Assembly: GCA_029240795.1 (NCBI GenBank)
Contig: JARDZP010000001.1
Span: 1 to 64,000, forward strand
Reading direction: 5' to 3'
Origin: Haloplasmataceae bacterium
Lineage (GTDB): Bacteria > Bacillota_I > Bacilli_A > Haloplasmatales > Haloplasmataceae
Length of the DNA stretch: 64,000 nucleotides
Below, one piece after another: positions 25,025 to 35,083 of the stretch. A program made the translations under genes and the position numbers. Each line of letters starts with the position of its first letter. Position 1 is the stretch's first letter. The notes beneath the pieces are model-generated. The model made no database searches, had not been told where the DNA came from, and saw only the letters and a list, made by a program, of their open reading frames with translations.

Positions 25025-26470
25025 CTATTCAAGCATTGCACTGATGGCAGCTTTCATATTCTCATCAAGCATAGTCATTTGTGCACGAACATTATTTGAA
25101 CTGATTGCCGTATTGATTTGCACATTATAATTGCTTGCACTCCATCCGAATGAGTTTTCTCCTAGACCCATAAAATACTCATTATAAGCTTTATCGATTA
25201 CGCTCATATGAGCATCAACACTAGCTTCATCAGCATAGTATTTTAAGAAATTCACTGATAAGTCAATAAATGTATCCTGCACATCACCAAAATGCATTAA
25301 TTCAGTAAAGATTCTAAAGATTGTTTCGGTTGAATAGCGGACATGTTTATATTCTTCAGGAGTATCATCATAATTTGAGCTAAATACATATGTAGCCGGT
25401 CCCCAAATACTTACGAGTGTCTTATATTCTGCATTTCCGTCAACAACTTGTTTACCTTTCGGGAAAGGTACAAATCCTAAATCTTTAAAATCTCTTCCGC
25501 CCATCCGGGATACATCAAAAGTATGCCAGCTTTCGCCTGGATTAAAAACAATCTTACCTTTTTTAAAGTTTTCTTCTGTAGCATACGAAAAATCAACGGT
25601 ACTTGACCACATTCCTGGTATGGCATACAATCCAGCTAAATTTTCTAGGGCTCCAATTGTTTCTGGTGTGTTAACGCCGGTTTCAAAAGCATCATTTAAG
25701 AAATATCCACCATTGGCCGGTACCATTCCATATGCCCAGTCATAGAGAATACCTCCCATGGGATATTGGCCATTTTGCTCGTTTAATTTTGTATTTAATT
25801 CCTTAACAAAAGATTCAAATTTAGTCCAAGTCCATTCACCATCTTCCCATAATTGGGTAGGATAATCGGCAGCATAACCTAATTCCTCTAATAAGTTTTG
25901 ATTATAATACAAACCAAAATTAGTGTGCGGATATCCGTCATCATAACCGTAATAATGTTCCTTAAACTTAAGAAAATGTTGCTTAATCGCAAATTCTTCA
26001 TGAGCGTATTCTTCATAATAAGCTTCTACAGGAGCAATAACACCGGCACTTGCCAGAGTTGGAATAGATGAAGTCGGTATACTATAAACTTGTGCTTGTG
26101 GTTGTCCGGTGATTTCATAATTGATAATAAAATTATCGCGTGGAACACCCCAACTAGGATTAGGTTCATAACTCTTATAGACAACCTTGATATTATATTT
26201 TTCTTCTACAGCCCTTTGACTTTCTTGTTTCTCTCTTTGATATAAACCCTCAAATGAATCACTGAACGGATCGGCTAATTGCGGGTTATTAACCATAATA
26301 ATAAAGTCTTTTCCATTAAAATTAAACTTTTCTTCTTCTGTAGTGGTATTAGTTTGACATTTACTTTGACTACTATCTTCTTCACAAGATTTTTCATTTT
26401 CGGCTTTGTCACAACTAATTAAAAACATTCCAAAACATAAAAAGATAATTAATAATAATGTTTTTTTCAT
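25025..26470 (-). CDS. Extracellular solute-binding lipoprotein (SBP-1)
   Basis: A 481-residue sugar-binding lipoprotein of ABC importers. The signal peptide ends in the lipobox LISC with Cys20, followed by an acidic, Cys-containing linker. Core blocks include FSDSFEGLYQREKQESQRAV, LYYNQNLLEELGYAADYPTQ, WTWTKFESFVKELN and KIVFNPGESWHTFD. It is a clear paralogue of the protein at 51007-52446 throughout its length. The ATG overlaps the previous stop by four bases. The two downstream-acting permease pairs at 34-36 and 40.7-42.5 kb are candidate partners. Confidence 0.92.
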   Translation of the reverse strand: MKKTLLLIIFLCFGMFLISCDKAENEKSCEEDSSQSKCQTNTTTEEEKFNFNGKDFIIMVNNPQLADPFSDSFEGLYQREKQESQRAVEEKYNIKVVYKSYEPNPSWGVPRDNFIINYEITGQPQAQVYSIPTSSIPTLASAGVIAPVEAYYEEYAHEEFAIKQHFLKFKEHYYGYDDGYPHTNFGLYYNQNLLEELGYAADYPTQLWEDGEWTWTKFESFVKELNTKLNEQNGQYPMGGILYDWAYGMVPANGGYFLNDAFETGVNTPETIGALENLAGLYAIPGMWSSTVDFSYATEENFKKGKIVFNPGESWHTFDVSRMGGRDFKDLGFVPFPKGKQVVDGNAEYKTLVSIWGPATYVFSSNYDDTPEEYKHVRYSTETIFRIFTELMHFGDVQDTFIDLSVNFLKYYADEASVDAHMSVIDKAYNEYFMGLGENSFGWSASNYNVQINTAISSNNVRAQMTMLDENMKAAISAMLE

Positions 26471-27996
26471 ATTTCATCCTCCTGAACTCTAATTTTAACC
26501 TTTAAACCAACTTCATACATTCGCGACCATGGTTGGTAGCAATCGACGATTTCGACAGGGTAATCCTTTGGTAATTCCTCATCAATATATTTCTGCAATC
26601 CATCTCTCACCATTTCGGCTACTTTTCCTCTTGATCCGTCAATATTGAAGAAGCCCATGCCCATTTCTGGAAGTTTTGCCACAACATCTTGTCTGACGAT
26701 TGATTGATAACCGGCATCTTCGATAAATCTTAAAGCCAAAAATTCTAAATGTGATAAGGTTTTTCCATAGATATTATAAATCATACCCTGGGCGATGGCG
26801 GTTGCAAGTGTATTTGATGAACTATTCCATGCCGCATAACTGGCTAATTTATAGGTTAATCCTTTTTGATAAATAAGATCAACTAACTCTAAATCAGACC
26901 CGTTGCAATAAGCAACATCACCCATGATGACTGGTTTTTTCAATGTATTTACCGCATAATCGGCATACTCAATGAATTCAACTAAATTTCTGAATACATT
27001 ATGTTCGATCCCCTTCATGAAATAAGAAAACCTGACATCAAACATTTTTGGTGCGACATTGATCATTAATATCAAATCAGCTAAATCTTCACTTTCAGTA
27101 AGTAGGCCGTTAATTGCGAGAATATGATATTTTATTGTTTCAATAATATGACGGTCTTCAAGACTTGGAATCACGGTCTTACCCGCTTCGCTGGCAAAAC
27201 GGACATAAACGCGAGGTCTTAAGCCTTTATCGATATTAATTAATCTTGCTAACAATGTATTACCGACACCATCAGCATCTGGATACATATAGACCTTTAA
27301 CTGTGATTTTGTTTGATTAATATATTGTCTGATTTCATTTTGATCCTTTGCGGTTAATCCGTATGGTGTTGCATCATCCTGAGGAATAACCATAAAATCG
27401 ATTGTACCGTCTTTCACAAAGTTAATAATGTTCTTTGTTACTTCGATATTCTTTTTTCTTCTGTCGGTATAATCCTTAAAATATTCCATCGGAAGTCTTT
27501 CGGAAATATCCTTAAGTGTTTGTTTTTCCGTTTCAGTTGCGACATTTACTTCAACTTTATGGGTTAACATGCCAAAATCATGGATATCCTTACCCCAAAT
27601 ATTATAATATTCCGGCTCTTCGTCATCCGATGAATAACCTGGTGTCCGCATGATTGTATCAAACGCAACAATTTTTAAAGCTTTATTTTCGTCTTTTAAT
27701 TTCTTTAAATCAACAATGTTATTTAATAATTCTTCTACATTCATATTATGTACACGTGAAGGAACTAAACCCCCATATAATAATGTATCAATGGAAAGAA
27801 TTAAACCAAAAGCATCTTTGACTTGTTCTAGTAACCATGCCCAAATCTTTGTCACATCGCCCGGTTTTTTTTGTAAGCCCATATACTCTAATGGGGGCGT
27901 TACAACCTGATACTCAGTCTCGATTGTCAGTAACTGTTGAAAAACCCGATTACAAGGTCTTTCATCCAATGGTATTAAAATAATTTTCTTTTTCAC
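26467..27996 (-). CDS. DUF4127 family protein
   Basis: A 509-residue protein of the DUF4127 family. The characteristic start is KIILIPLDERPCN, followed by TPPLEYMGLQKKPGD, SIDTLLYGGLVPSRVH, MVIPQDDATPYGLTAKDQNE and YMYPDADGVGNTLLARL; GDVAYCNGSDLELVD is near residue 360. No signal peptide. The biochemical function is not established; the many conserved Asp/His residues suggest a metal enzyme. The likely start is GTG at 27996 (after ATAGGTGATAAGT); an alternative GTG lies at 28005. It is sandwiched between the GH20 gene and SBP-1. Confidence 0.88.
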   Translation of the reverse strand: MKKKIILIPLDERPCNRVFQQLLTIETEYQVVTPPLEYMGLQKKPGDVTKIWAWLLEQVKDAFGLILSIDTLLYGGLVPSRVHNMNVEELLNNIVDLKKLKDENKALKIVAFDTIMRTPGYSSDDEEPEYYNIWGKDIHDFGMLTHKVEVNVATETEKQTLKDISERLPMEYFKDYTDRRKKNIEVTKNIINFVKDGTIDFMVIPQDDATPYGLTAKDQNEIRQYINQTKSQLKVYMYPDADGVGNTLLARLINIDKGLRPRVYVRFASEAGKTVIPSLEDRHIIETIKYHILAINGLLTESEDLADLILMINVAPKMFDVRFSYFMKGIEHNVFRNLVEFIEYADYAVNTLKKPVIMGDVAYCNGSDLELVDLIYQKGLTYKLASYAAWNSSSNTLATAIAQGMIYNIYGKTLSHLEFLALRFIEDAGYQSIVRQDVVAKLPEMGMGFFNIDGSRGKVAEMVRDGLQKYIDEELPKDYPVEIVDCYQPWSRMYEVGLKVKIRVQEDEI

Positions 27997-28005
27997 ACTT
28001 ATCAC

Positions 28006-29769
28006 CTATCCCACTAATTTCGAATAACTAGAATAAGCGATTAATTCATGTCTTTCATAAATATATTGACTTGAACCAACAGGCTCTTCTAATTCATCGA
28101 TTTTATATATTGTTTTGTCCAGATATTCGCTAATTCGTCGTTTTGTTTCTTCCAAGCGTATAATAATCATCGCCAAACGTGATTGTAGGACTTCAAATCC
28201 AAATTGCTTATAACGGCTCATCCACATCTGTCTAAATGATTCTAATAATAATTTGGTCATACTTATAGCTTCATCACAGATAGCAATTACTTCATCAAGT
28301 GATTGATGATTATGATATCGCTCAACTAATTCCTTACGTACCTGTAATTTTGCTTTGAGCACTTCACTTAGAAGTAAAGCATGATTTATTGTAAAACTAC
28401 TCTCTTTTATATTTCTTAAGGTATTACTGTAATTTTGGTAAAAGTCAATTGCTTTAACATATAAGCTATTGTCCCTAGCATTTTCATTGTTTAAGTAAAT
28501 ACCTAATAATGGATCATCCCATAGTAAAGCCACTGGAAGAATTGGTGCTTCATTTAATTTAGTTAATGTATCAAATACTTCATAGTCTGAATTGGTAATA
28601 AACCTGAATACCGCTTTATCCATTTGATTATTAAGGAAACTATGATTAGCCATATCAAACAAACCTAATAAAGAAGTTTCCATTTCACAATAAGCTCCAT
28701 CATCGCCCCACTCCGTAAAATAAAGCGATTTAATCTTATTATCGATACAAGCATCAATGGCTTTTAAAGCTCGATCATTTGTTACATTCTTGTCATAGAT
28801 GAATTTTGTCCAAGTCCAGATTCCAGATGCCATAATGACCTTATCGGACAATTCTTGATGCTTTTTAATCATTAAGTCATAGCGATTCTTATCATTTTGA
28901 TAATAATCCCAATAAACTAATTGTACATTTTCAGGAATACTGTTTTTAACATCATCACTGAAAGTGATATTAGTGTCATAATATTCATCATAAAGACTTG
29001 CCATCCTAAAGTACATATCGGACCAAATCATTATCTCATCATATTCATACTTCTTTAAAATATCTACAACCCGATTTAAATGACGGGAGAAGATTTCAAA
29101 TTGTTCGACAAAGCCATGTTTCTTAAAATATCTTCCTAAACCTAACCCTTGTGCTTCATCCATTCCGATATGAATCTTGTTTGTATCATACATCTCTCTT
29201 AATGAAGAAATTAACTTTTCAATAAATACATATGTTTCCGGATTATCAACTAACAATACTCGGTCATTATCGCGAAGATTAAAACTGCTAGACCATCTCA
29301 GAAATTGTTCCATATGACCAAGCGTTTGAATACATGGAATGATTTCGATATCAAATATTTTGGCATAGCTGACAATTGCTTTAATTTCTTCTTTATTGTA
29401 TCGACCACGCATATAACCAAAATAGGGTAACCCTTCGACCTCATATGTATCTTCCGTATAAAGCATGATACTGTTGACACCCATTAATGCTTGTTTACGA
29501 ATGACAGATTTCATATAATCGACCGTATAGACTGCATTTCTTGATAAATCAATCATTGTCCCAAACCGGTCAAAGTGATCATTAATCGTCACATTACAGC
29601 CGTTTAAATAATTGACTAGGCACAAAAGACCTTTATTCACTTGATCAAAATAGAGAATTCCGTTTTCGATTTTTGTTTCATTGGCATGTATAAATTCCAA
29701 TTGAATATTGTTAAACCTTACATAGTATTTAGATAATTCATATATCGCTTGTTTAATTTTGGTCTCCAT
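28006..29769 (-). CDS. GH20-type beta-N-acetylhexosaminidase
   Basis: A 587-residue glycosidase. An N-terminal GH20b-like domain (1-75) precedes a TIM barrel starting FGTMIDLSRNAVYTVDYMKS; the catalytic pair is Asp204-Glu205 in KIHIGMDEAQGLG, and YFTEWGDDGAYCEM lies near residue 345. The C-terminal 190 residues are helical, as in the Hex1/ExoIV-like subgroup. There is no signal peptide, so it should cleave terminal GlcNAc or GalNAc from imported oligosaccharides inside the cell. An intercistronic hairpin lies directly before its ribosome site (TAGGAGTTTTAAA). Confidence 0.88.
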   Translation of the reverse strand: METKIKQAIYELSKYYVRFNNIQLEFIHANETKIENGILYFDQVNKGLLCLVNYLNGCNVTINDHFDRFGTMIDLSRNAVYTVDYMKSVIRKQALMGVNSIMLYTEDTYEVEGLPYFGYMRGRYNKEEIKAIVSYAKIFDIEIIPCIQTLGHMEQFLRWSSSFNLRDNDRVLLVDNPETYVFIEKLISSLREMYDTNKIHIGMDEAQGLGLGRYFKKHGFVEQFEIFSRHLNRVVDILKKYEYDEIMIWSDMYFRMASLYDEYYDTNITFSDDVKNSIPENVQLVYWDYYQNDKNRYDLMIKKHQELSDKVIMASGIWTWTKFIYDKNVTNDRALKAIDACIDNKIKSLYFTEWGDDGAYCEMETSLLGLFDMANHSFLNNQMDKAVFRFITNSDYEVFDTLTKLNEAPILPVALLWDDPLLGIYLNNENARDNSLYVKAIDFYQNYSNTLRNIKESSFTINHALLLSEVLKAKLQVRKELVERYHNHQSLDEVIAICDEAISMTKLLLESFRQMWMSRYKQFGFEVLQSRLAMIIIRLEETKRRISEYLDKTIYKIDELEEPVGSSQYIYERHELIAYSSYSKLVG

Positions 29770-29785
29770 TTTAAAACTCCTAATT

Positions 29786-29816
29786 GATGTCTATGTCGAA
29801 AATCAACATAGACATC
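29786..29816 (-). other. Intercistronic hairpin before the GH20 gene
   Basis: Perfect 11-bp arms GATGTCTATGT (29786-29796) and ACATAGACATC (29806-29816). No T-run follows on the transcribed strand, so it is not a usual terminator; it may stabilise or mark processing of the polycistronic RNA. Confidence 0.65.
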
Positions 29817-29829
29817 ATAATCGATTTAT

Positions 29830-32106
29830 TTATTTCTTTTTTCTGATAATTAAGAATGTAGATGCACCGATCATACCAACTAAGACAACTCCACCGATAA
29901 TATAGATCAAGGTATTATTTTTATTATCTTTGTTTTCATTTGGATTTTCAGTATCAACTACTGGATATGTAAATGTATCTGTAGCCGGTCTTTCCGCAGT
30001 TGTTTGCAGATTCCAATACCCATAATTAATTAAATATCTAGATATTTTTAAATCAATATTATCAATTAATTCAAATAAGTCTTCCTTCACTCTTTGAGCG
30101 CCGACCGATTTTGTATAATCATTGATTTCATAAACTAACGCCTTGATTTCATTTTGAATTTTGTAGTAATCATCAGCATTATTCATTGGCATTTCCATTA
30201 TTTTATCGAATTCGGCCTGTAAATCATTCTTTTGCTCCGATGTCATTAATGCTTTTGGTACATAAATCCGCTCTGACTTATCGATAATGTAGTCAAATAC
30301 CGTATCTAGTAATGTTTCAATATCCGCATTTGGTGAAATAGCTGTTATTTTATTTAAACCTTGCCCTAAAATTTGTTTCATTTCTGTTTGTTCTAAAATG
30401 TTTTGAGAAGCAAAAATGACGCTGCCTAAACCTTTAAGATTTCTACTGGCAAGGATTTGTTCTGTATACGATAAAGCTGTTCCTTCCATAAAAGCACCAA
30501 TACCAGTATAATTATAAGTTAAATCATTTGAAAGTTCATTCATTTCTTTAACAACAGTCTTTACAAATTCAATATCATGAGTATATGCCATCGGAGCGAT
30601 AATATCGATCCAACCGTTTTCAACCCAATTTTTCCAATCTTGCATCAGTTCTTTTTTGGCATTTATGTGGTCTGGACCAACAGCTATAGAGATCTTGATG
30701 TCAGGGTCAACTTCACGCATTGCATTTACAGCCTGTTCAACAAATAATGTAACTTGATCCGCCCGGAATTCCGTCCATTTAGTGTATAATTCATTCTTTC
30801 CTTGACTCTTTTCTTGCGTTAATAAGGTTTTTAAATCACTGCTAGAACTGATATTATTTTCTGCTTTGAACTTTTCCATTGCTACGGCTGTATAACCGGA
30901 ACTGTGCTCTAATGAATTTTCTGCCGGATATCTGATATAGTCAAATTGAATACCATCCAAATCAAAATCTTCAACTAATTCTTTATAAACATTAGTCATA
31001 AAGTCTCTAACTTCTTCATTTGCAGGATCAGTGAAGACAAAACCTTCCTCAGTTCCTTTACCCGTTTGGATATAACCACCGTTAAAAGTAGTATTTACCC
31101 ATGCCGGATGGTCTTTTAACCACTGTGGATAAATTTTTACATCCGAACTTGGGAAAAAGGTTTCTGTCCAGGCATGGACTTCAATACCATTCTTATGAGC
31201 AATATCAATAAATGCGGTTAAATAGTCTTTATAATCACCATAATTACCGGTTTTCACTCTTGGGTGATAACCCATGTATTCCGAAGTTCCGATTGAATAT
31301 CCCCACCATAAAGTTTCGATGTAAATCTGATTAATGCCAGCACTTTTAAATTCTTCAATCGTTTTGTTCAGTCCATCAATCGTAAATTCACCGTTATAAA
31401 CATTAGGACGGTGCCAAACACCACGGGCTTCAACTTTTAGCGGAACTATTGTTTTTAAATAAGCTTGATTGATTAATATAACTGTATCGTTATACAATGT
31501 TTCAGCTTGTGCCAGTTTAGCTTGTTTATCCGGAGATTCTGACATTTCCATTATTTCATTACCTAACGTTTTTAGTTGAATAAATTTTATATTAATTGCA
31601 TCTAAATCATTGTTTAATGCTACAATATCAACATCATAAGCACCTAAGTCTAATTCAATTTTTTGATTTTTTAAATCTTTAATTTGCGTCTCAAGATTAG
31701 TGATGCCTCCTAAAATCGAGAAAGTAAAGGATATCGTTTTCGTAATTGTGTCATATGTAGCCTGATCACCAACTTTTACCTCTTCTTGAACTAAGGCTGT
31801 ATTGTTAAGACCATGTATAGATATAATAAAGCCATTAGGTGCAAAAGTGACATTTACTGCCATCTCGACAATGATACCGTCTTCATTAACGGAAATCTCA
31901 TAACCCCATGGATTAGCACCGGATTTATTATTTACAGTACGTTTATCATAGGTATAAATAATAACCTGATCGGTACCTCTAACCTGATTCATACCATTAT
32001 AATTTATGGTAAACGTATTATTCTCTGCTGCCTGACCTTTCATAGAAAAACCAATAAAACACATAAAAGATAATAAAAACAGTAGAATCAATTTACTCTT
32101 TTTCAT
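29830..32106 (-). CDS. Secreted, membrane-anchored GHL10-type glycosidase-like protein (copy 1)
   Basis: A 758-residue protein. Signal peptide residues 1-27; a beta-rich module at 30-140 (FTINYNGMNQVRGTDQVIIY); a helical spacer at 145-220; a GHL10/YngK-type TIM barrel at about 225-590 (ARGVWHRPN, GINQIYIETLWWGYSIGTSE, GIEVHAWTETFFP, DLDGIQFDYIRYPAENS, IIAPMAYTHDI); a helical C-region; and a C-terminal membrane helix at 727-750 followed by RKKK. It is thus displayed on the outer face. GHL10 proteins are predicted glycoside hydrolases; the substrate is unknown. The ATG overlaps the stop of copy 2 by four bases. Confidence 0.88.
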   Translation of the reverse strand: MKKSKLILLFLLSFMCFIGFSMKGQAAENNTFTINYNGMNQVRGTDQVIIYTYDKRTVNNKSGANPWGYEISVNEDGIIVEMAVNVTFAPNGFIISIHGLNNTALVQEEVKVGDQATYDTITKTISFTFSILGGITNLETQIKDLKNQKIELDLGAYDVDIVALNNDLDAINIKFIQLKTLGNEIMEMSESPDKQAKLAQAETLYNDTVILINQAYLKTIVPLKVEARGVWHRPNVYNGEFTIDGLNKTIEEFKSAGINQIYIETLWWGYSIGTSEYMGYHPRVKTGNYGDYKDYLTAFIDIAHKNGIEVHAWTETFFPSSDVKIYPQWLKDHPAWVNTTFNGGYIQTGKGTEEGFVFTDPANEEVRDFMTNVYKELVEDFDLDGIQFDYIRYPAENSLEHSSGYTAVAMEKFKAENNISSSSDLKTLLTQEKSQGKNELYTKWTEFRADQVTLFVEQAVNAMREVDPDIKISIAVGPDHINAKKELMQDWKNWVENGWIDIIAPMAYTHDIEFVKTVVKEMNELSNDLTYNYTGIGAFMEGTALSYTEQILASRNLKGLGSVIFASQNILEQTEMKQILGQGLNKITAISPNADIETLLDTVFDYIIDKSERIYVPKALMTSEQKNDLQAEFDKIMEMPMNNADDYYKIQNEIKALVYEINDYTKSVGAQRVKEDLFELIDNIDLKISRYLINYGYWNLQTTAERPATDTFTYPVVDTENPNENKDNKNNTLIYIIGGVVLVGMIGASTFLIIRKKK

Positions 32107-34049
32107 ATTTTCTTCTCCTCGTTATTCAATCTTATTTTCAAGACAGTTAATAAATATTTTAAATCATCAATTATTCTATCAGCTACAACATTGTTTAAAT
32201 CATTAGGAAAATCAAGAATCAATTGATTCAATTTATTAATAATCGATTTTAATTCATTAATCTTTTGAATCCGATTAAACTCAGCTTCAAGTAAATTAAT
32301 GATATTTAATGGTATTAAATTTTTAACTAGATATATACGTTTAACCTTATCTAGGATATTTTTAAACGTCACATTTAACAGCTTTTCAATGCTAGCATTC
32401 GGCGTAATTGCTGGTTTAGAAAAGATGCCTTTGGTTAGGACATTTTGCATTTTTACATGTTTATAGATATATTGTGATGCAAATAAAATCGAACCTAGTC
32501 CCATTTCATCTCTACTGGCCAGTATTTGTTGAACATTTTCAAATTCCGGAAATTCCATAAAGGTTCCAATTCCCGTATAATTATAGGTCTTGCCATCAGA
32601 TATCTTATTCATTTTCTTGACGATAGCCTTGATATAATCAATATCGCGCGAATAAGCCATCGGTGCAATGATATCGATTAACCCTTTGTTAACCCAGGTC
32701 GGCCAATCCTGTAGCAAAACATTTCTTGCACCATCTGGGTCCGAGCCAACGGCGATGGATATTTTTATGGCAGGATTTACCTTTTTAATCGCTTTTACGG
32801 CTTTTTGGACAAAATCACTGACATGATTTTGTCTAAATATTTTCCACTCCGCAAATAAATTTTCATCCTGGCTTAATAACACTCTTAAATCATCAGTAGA
32901 TTTAAGACCTTTTTCATATTTAAATAGATTCATCGCATTTACAGTATAACCGCTAGAAGTTTCTAGATTATCTTCATGAGGATACCTTATATAATCAAAC
33001 TGAATACCATCCAAAGGATAGCTAGCTAATTCCTTGTAGTATTCGATTAAGTAATCTTTTACTTCTTCATTTGAAGGATCTAGGAAAATAAATCCCTCTT
33101 CGGTTCCCTTACCGGTTTGAACATTACCACCCTTATATGTGGTATTTAGCCAGTGTTCTTTCCCCTTTATCCAGTGCGGTACTTCATCCTCGGTATCACC
33201 ACCAATAAAGAAGGTTTCTGTCCAAGCATGAACCTCGATATCCAACTCATGAGCGATATCAATAAATGCGCTTAAGAAATCGAGATAATTGCCATAGTCC
33301 CCGTCTTTAACACGAGGATGATATCCGACGATTATTGAATTGGAAATTGATCTTCCCCACCAAAATGTCTCAATATAAATGGAATTAAATCCTACTGCTT
33401 TCATTTCTGATAAAAAAGCTACAATGCCTTCTAATGTATATTCTGTATCCATTATATTCGGACGATGCCAAAATCCTCGTTCCTCAACGACAATTGCTGG
33501 AACCAATTTAAGATTGAATTCAAAAATTTGATTTTCAAACGTCTTTACTAAATCCTGCACTAATTCATTATTTTGTGCGTTCAAGTGGCCAATTTCGTCA
33601 TATTTTATTTCTATAGCGTTAAAATCAGCCTTTAATCCTTCAATATCCACGTCAAATAAACCTTTTTCTAACACGGTTAACTTAGTTCTTATTGTATTTA
33701 ATTCCGTTTTTATTCGAAGTAATATGTCTTTAATTTCCCTAGTAAAGACTAAATGATTCGTTTCTTTGGCATAGAATAAGCAATCCCCGATTTGGACTTT
33801 ATCCGCAAACAGGGCACCATTTGTTCCGTGAGCTGAGATAATAATCCCACGCTCACGAAACTTCACATGTGTACCTTTGTCGTAGACACGATTATTTTCA
33901 TCAATTGCTAACTCATATCCATACTCATTAGTACCGGTTCCGTTATTTTCAGTTCGATGGTCATAAGTAAAAATAATAATTTGATTAGTTCCTCTGACGC
34001 TATTTATTCCGTCAACATTAAATGTTATTTTAAAAATTTCTTCACTCAT
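32103..34049 (-). CDS. GHL10-type glycosidase-like protein without signal peptide (copy 2)
   Basis: A 648-residue paralogue of the next gene, from the ATG at 34049 (AAAGGTGAATAGT before it; a GTG lies three codons earlier). It keeps the same N-terminal module (FNVDGINSVRGTNQIIIFT), spacer, barrel (ERGFWHRPN, NSIYIETFWWGRSISNSIIV, DIEVHAWTETFF, PLDGIQFDYIRYPHE, IIAPMAYSRDI) and helical tail, but has neither a signal peptide nor a C-terminal anchor. It should be cytoplasmic and act on imported chains, unless exported by another route. It is 18 bases downstream of a permease gene. Confidence 0.87.
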   Translation of the reverse strand: MSEEIFKITFNVDGINSVRGTNQIIIFTYDHRTENNGTGTNEYGYELAIDENNRVYDKGTHVKFRERGIIISAHGTNGALFADKVQIGDCLFYAKETNHLVFTREIKDILLRIKTELNTIRTKLTVLEKGLFDVDIEGLKADFNAIEIKYDEIGHLNAQNNELVQDLVKTFENQIFEFNLKLVPAIVVEERGFWHRPNIMDTEYTLEGIVAFLSEMKAVGFNSIYIETFWWGRSISNSIIVGYHPRVKDGDYGNYLDFLSAFIDIAHELDIEVHAWTETFFIGGDTEDEVPHWIKGKEHWLNTTYKGGNVQTGKGTEEGFIFLDPSNEEVKDYLIEYYKELASYPLDGIQFDYIRYPHEDNLETSSGYTVNAMNLFKYEKGLKSTDDLRVLLSQDENLFAEWKIFRQNHVSDFVQKAVKAIKKVNPAIKISIAVGSDPDGARNVLLQDWPTWVNKGLIDIIAPMAYSRDIDYIKAIVKKMNKISDGKTYNYTGIGTFMEFPEFENVQQILASRDEMGLGSILFASQYIYKHVKMQNVLTKGIFSKPAITPNASIEKLLNVTFKNILDKVKRIYLVKNLIPLNIINLLEAEFNRIQKINELKSIINKLNQLILDFPNDLNNVVADRIIDDLKYLLTVLKIRLNNEEKKI

Positions 34050-34075
34050 ACTATTCACCTTTACTTTCTAAAAGC

Positions 34076-35083
34076 TTAACCGACGATTCCTGTTCTTTCA
34101 ACACCCTCTACAAATAACTTTTGAACAAAGAAATACATTATTAGCAGTGGTGTCATGATCAAAATTGCAGCGGTATTTAAAATCGTTGATAAAAATAACG
34201 GATTTTTAGTAACATCGCCACCAATTAATTCCCATAATCCTAATGATTGTAAATGACCGTGAACACCATGTTGAATCGAATACATTGCGGTTGTTAATAC
34301 TTTGGTGGTATCTCTCAAAAATAATGAGGAAAAATAACCATCGTTCCATTGCCATACATATGCAAATAAACCTACGGTAACAATAGCGCCCCGGGCGCTC
34401 GGTAACATTATTCTTAAAAATATTTGGAACGGTCCTGCCCCGTCAACTTGTGCAGCTTCATCGAGTTCAATCGGAATTCCCTTAAAGAATTGTCTAAAGA
34501 TATATATAAAGATTCCTGATTTTATACCCTGACCAAATAAACTCATTAATACAATTGAATATGCCTTGCCTAATAAACCAATCTTTTGAAAGTAAATGAA
34601 TTGCGGTAAGGTCAAAGTCGATGACGGTACAACAATCGTTAGTATAACAAAGATAAATAAAATATTTGTATATTTTGATTTTAATCGTGCAAAAGCATAA
34701 CCGGCCAATGAACATGATATCAGCTGACTGACAGTGGATAGCGTTGATAATACAAAAGTATTTCTTAACGCTACCCAATAATCCAGTGCAGCAATTGACA
34801 ATCTGATGTTATCAAGTGAAAACTTTTTCGGTAGCCATATAACTGATGGATCGTTAATTTCACTTGTTTGTCTTAAAGCAACAGAAATTTGTTGAAGTAA
34901 TGGGTATACAATCATGAAAGATAAACCATATAAGATAACAATTCTGATTACGCTCATACCAAAGATTTTTGACTTGGATATTTTGACTTTATTTTTAACC
35001 GGATTGGAAAAATCTAAGGCATTCTTAACACAGCTATATTCTTTTTTCATTAAATTTGTGATTTTGTTAGTTTTTGTCGTCAT
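34076..35083 (-). CDS. Sugar ABC transporter permease, MalG-type (pair A)
   Basis: A 335-residue inner-membrane permease. Six hydrophobic helices follow an N-terminal cytoplasmic tail of about 45 residues. The EAA loop that contacts the ATPase is ELDEAAQVDGAGPFQIFLRI (near residue 217), with LPSARGAIVTVGLF after it. The start overlaps the preceding permease gene by 17 bases. It should pair with that protein to import oligosaccharides; no ATPase gene is nearby. Ribosome site AAAGGAAGTATTTTCAT. Confidence 0.93.
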   Translation of the reverse strand: MTTKTNKITNLMKKEYSCVKNALDFSNPVKNKVKISKSKIFGMSVIRIVILYGLSFMIVYPLLQQISVALRQTSEINDPSVIWLPKKFSLDNIRLSIAALDYWVALRNTFVLSTLSTVSQLISCSLAGYAFARLKSKYTNILFIFVILTIVVPSSTLTLPQFIYFQKIGLLGKAYSIVLMSLFGQGIKSGIFIYIFRQFFKGIPIELDEAAQVDGAGPFQIFLRIMLPSARGAIVTVGLFAYVWQWNDGYFSSLFLRDTTKVLTTAMYSIQHGVHGHLQSLGLWELIGGDVTKNPLFLSTILNTAAILIMTPLLIMYFFVQKLFVEGVERTGIVG

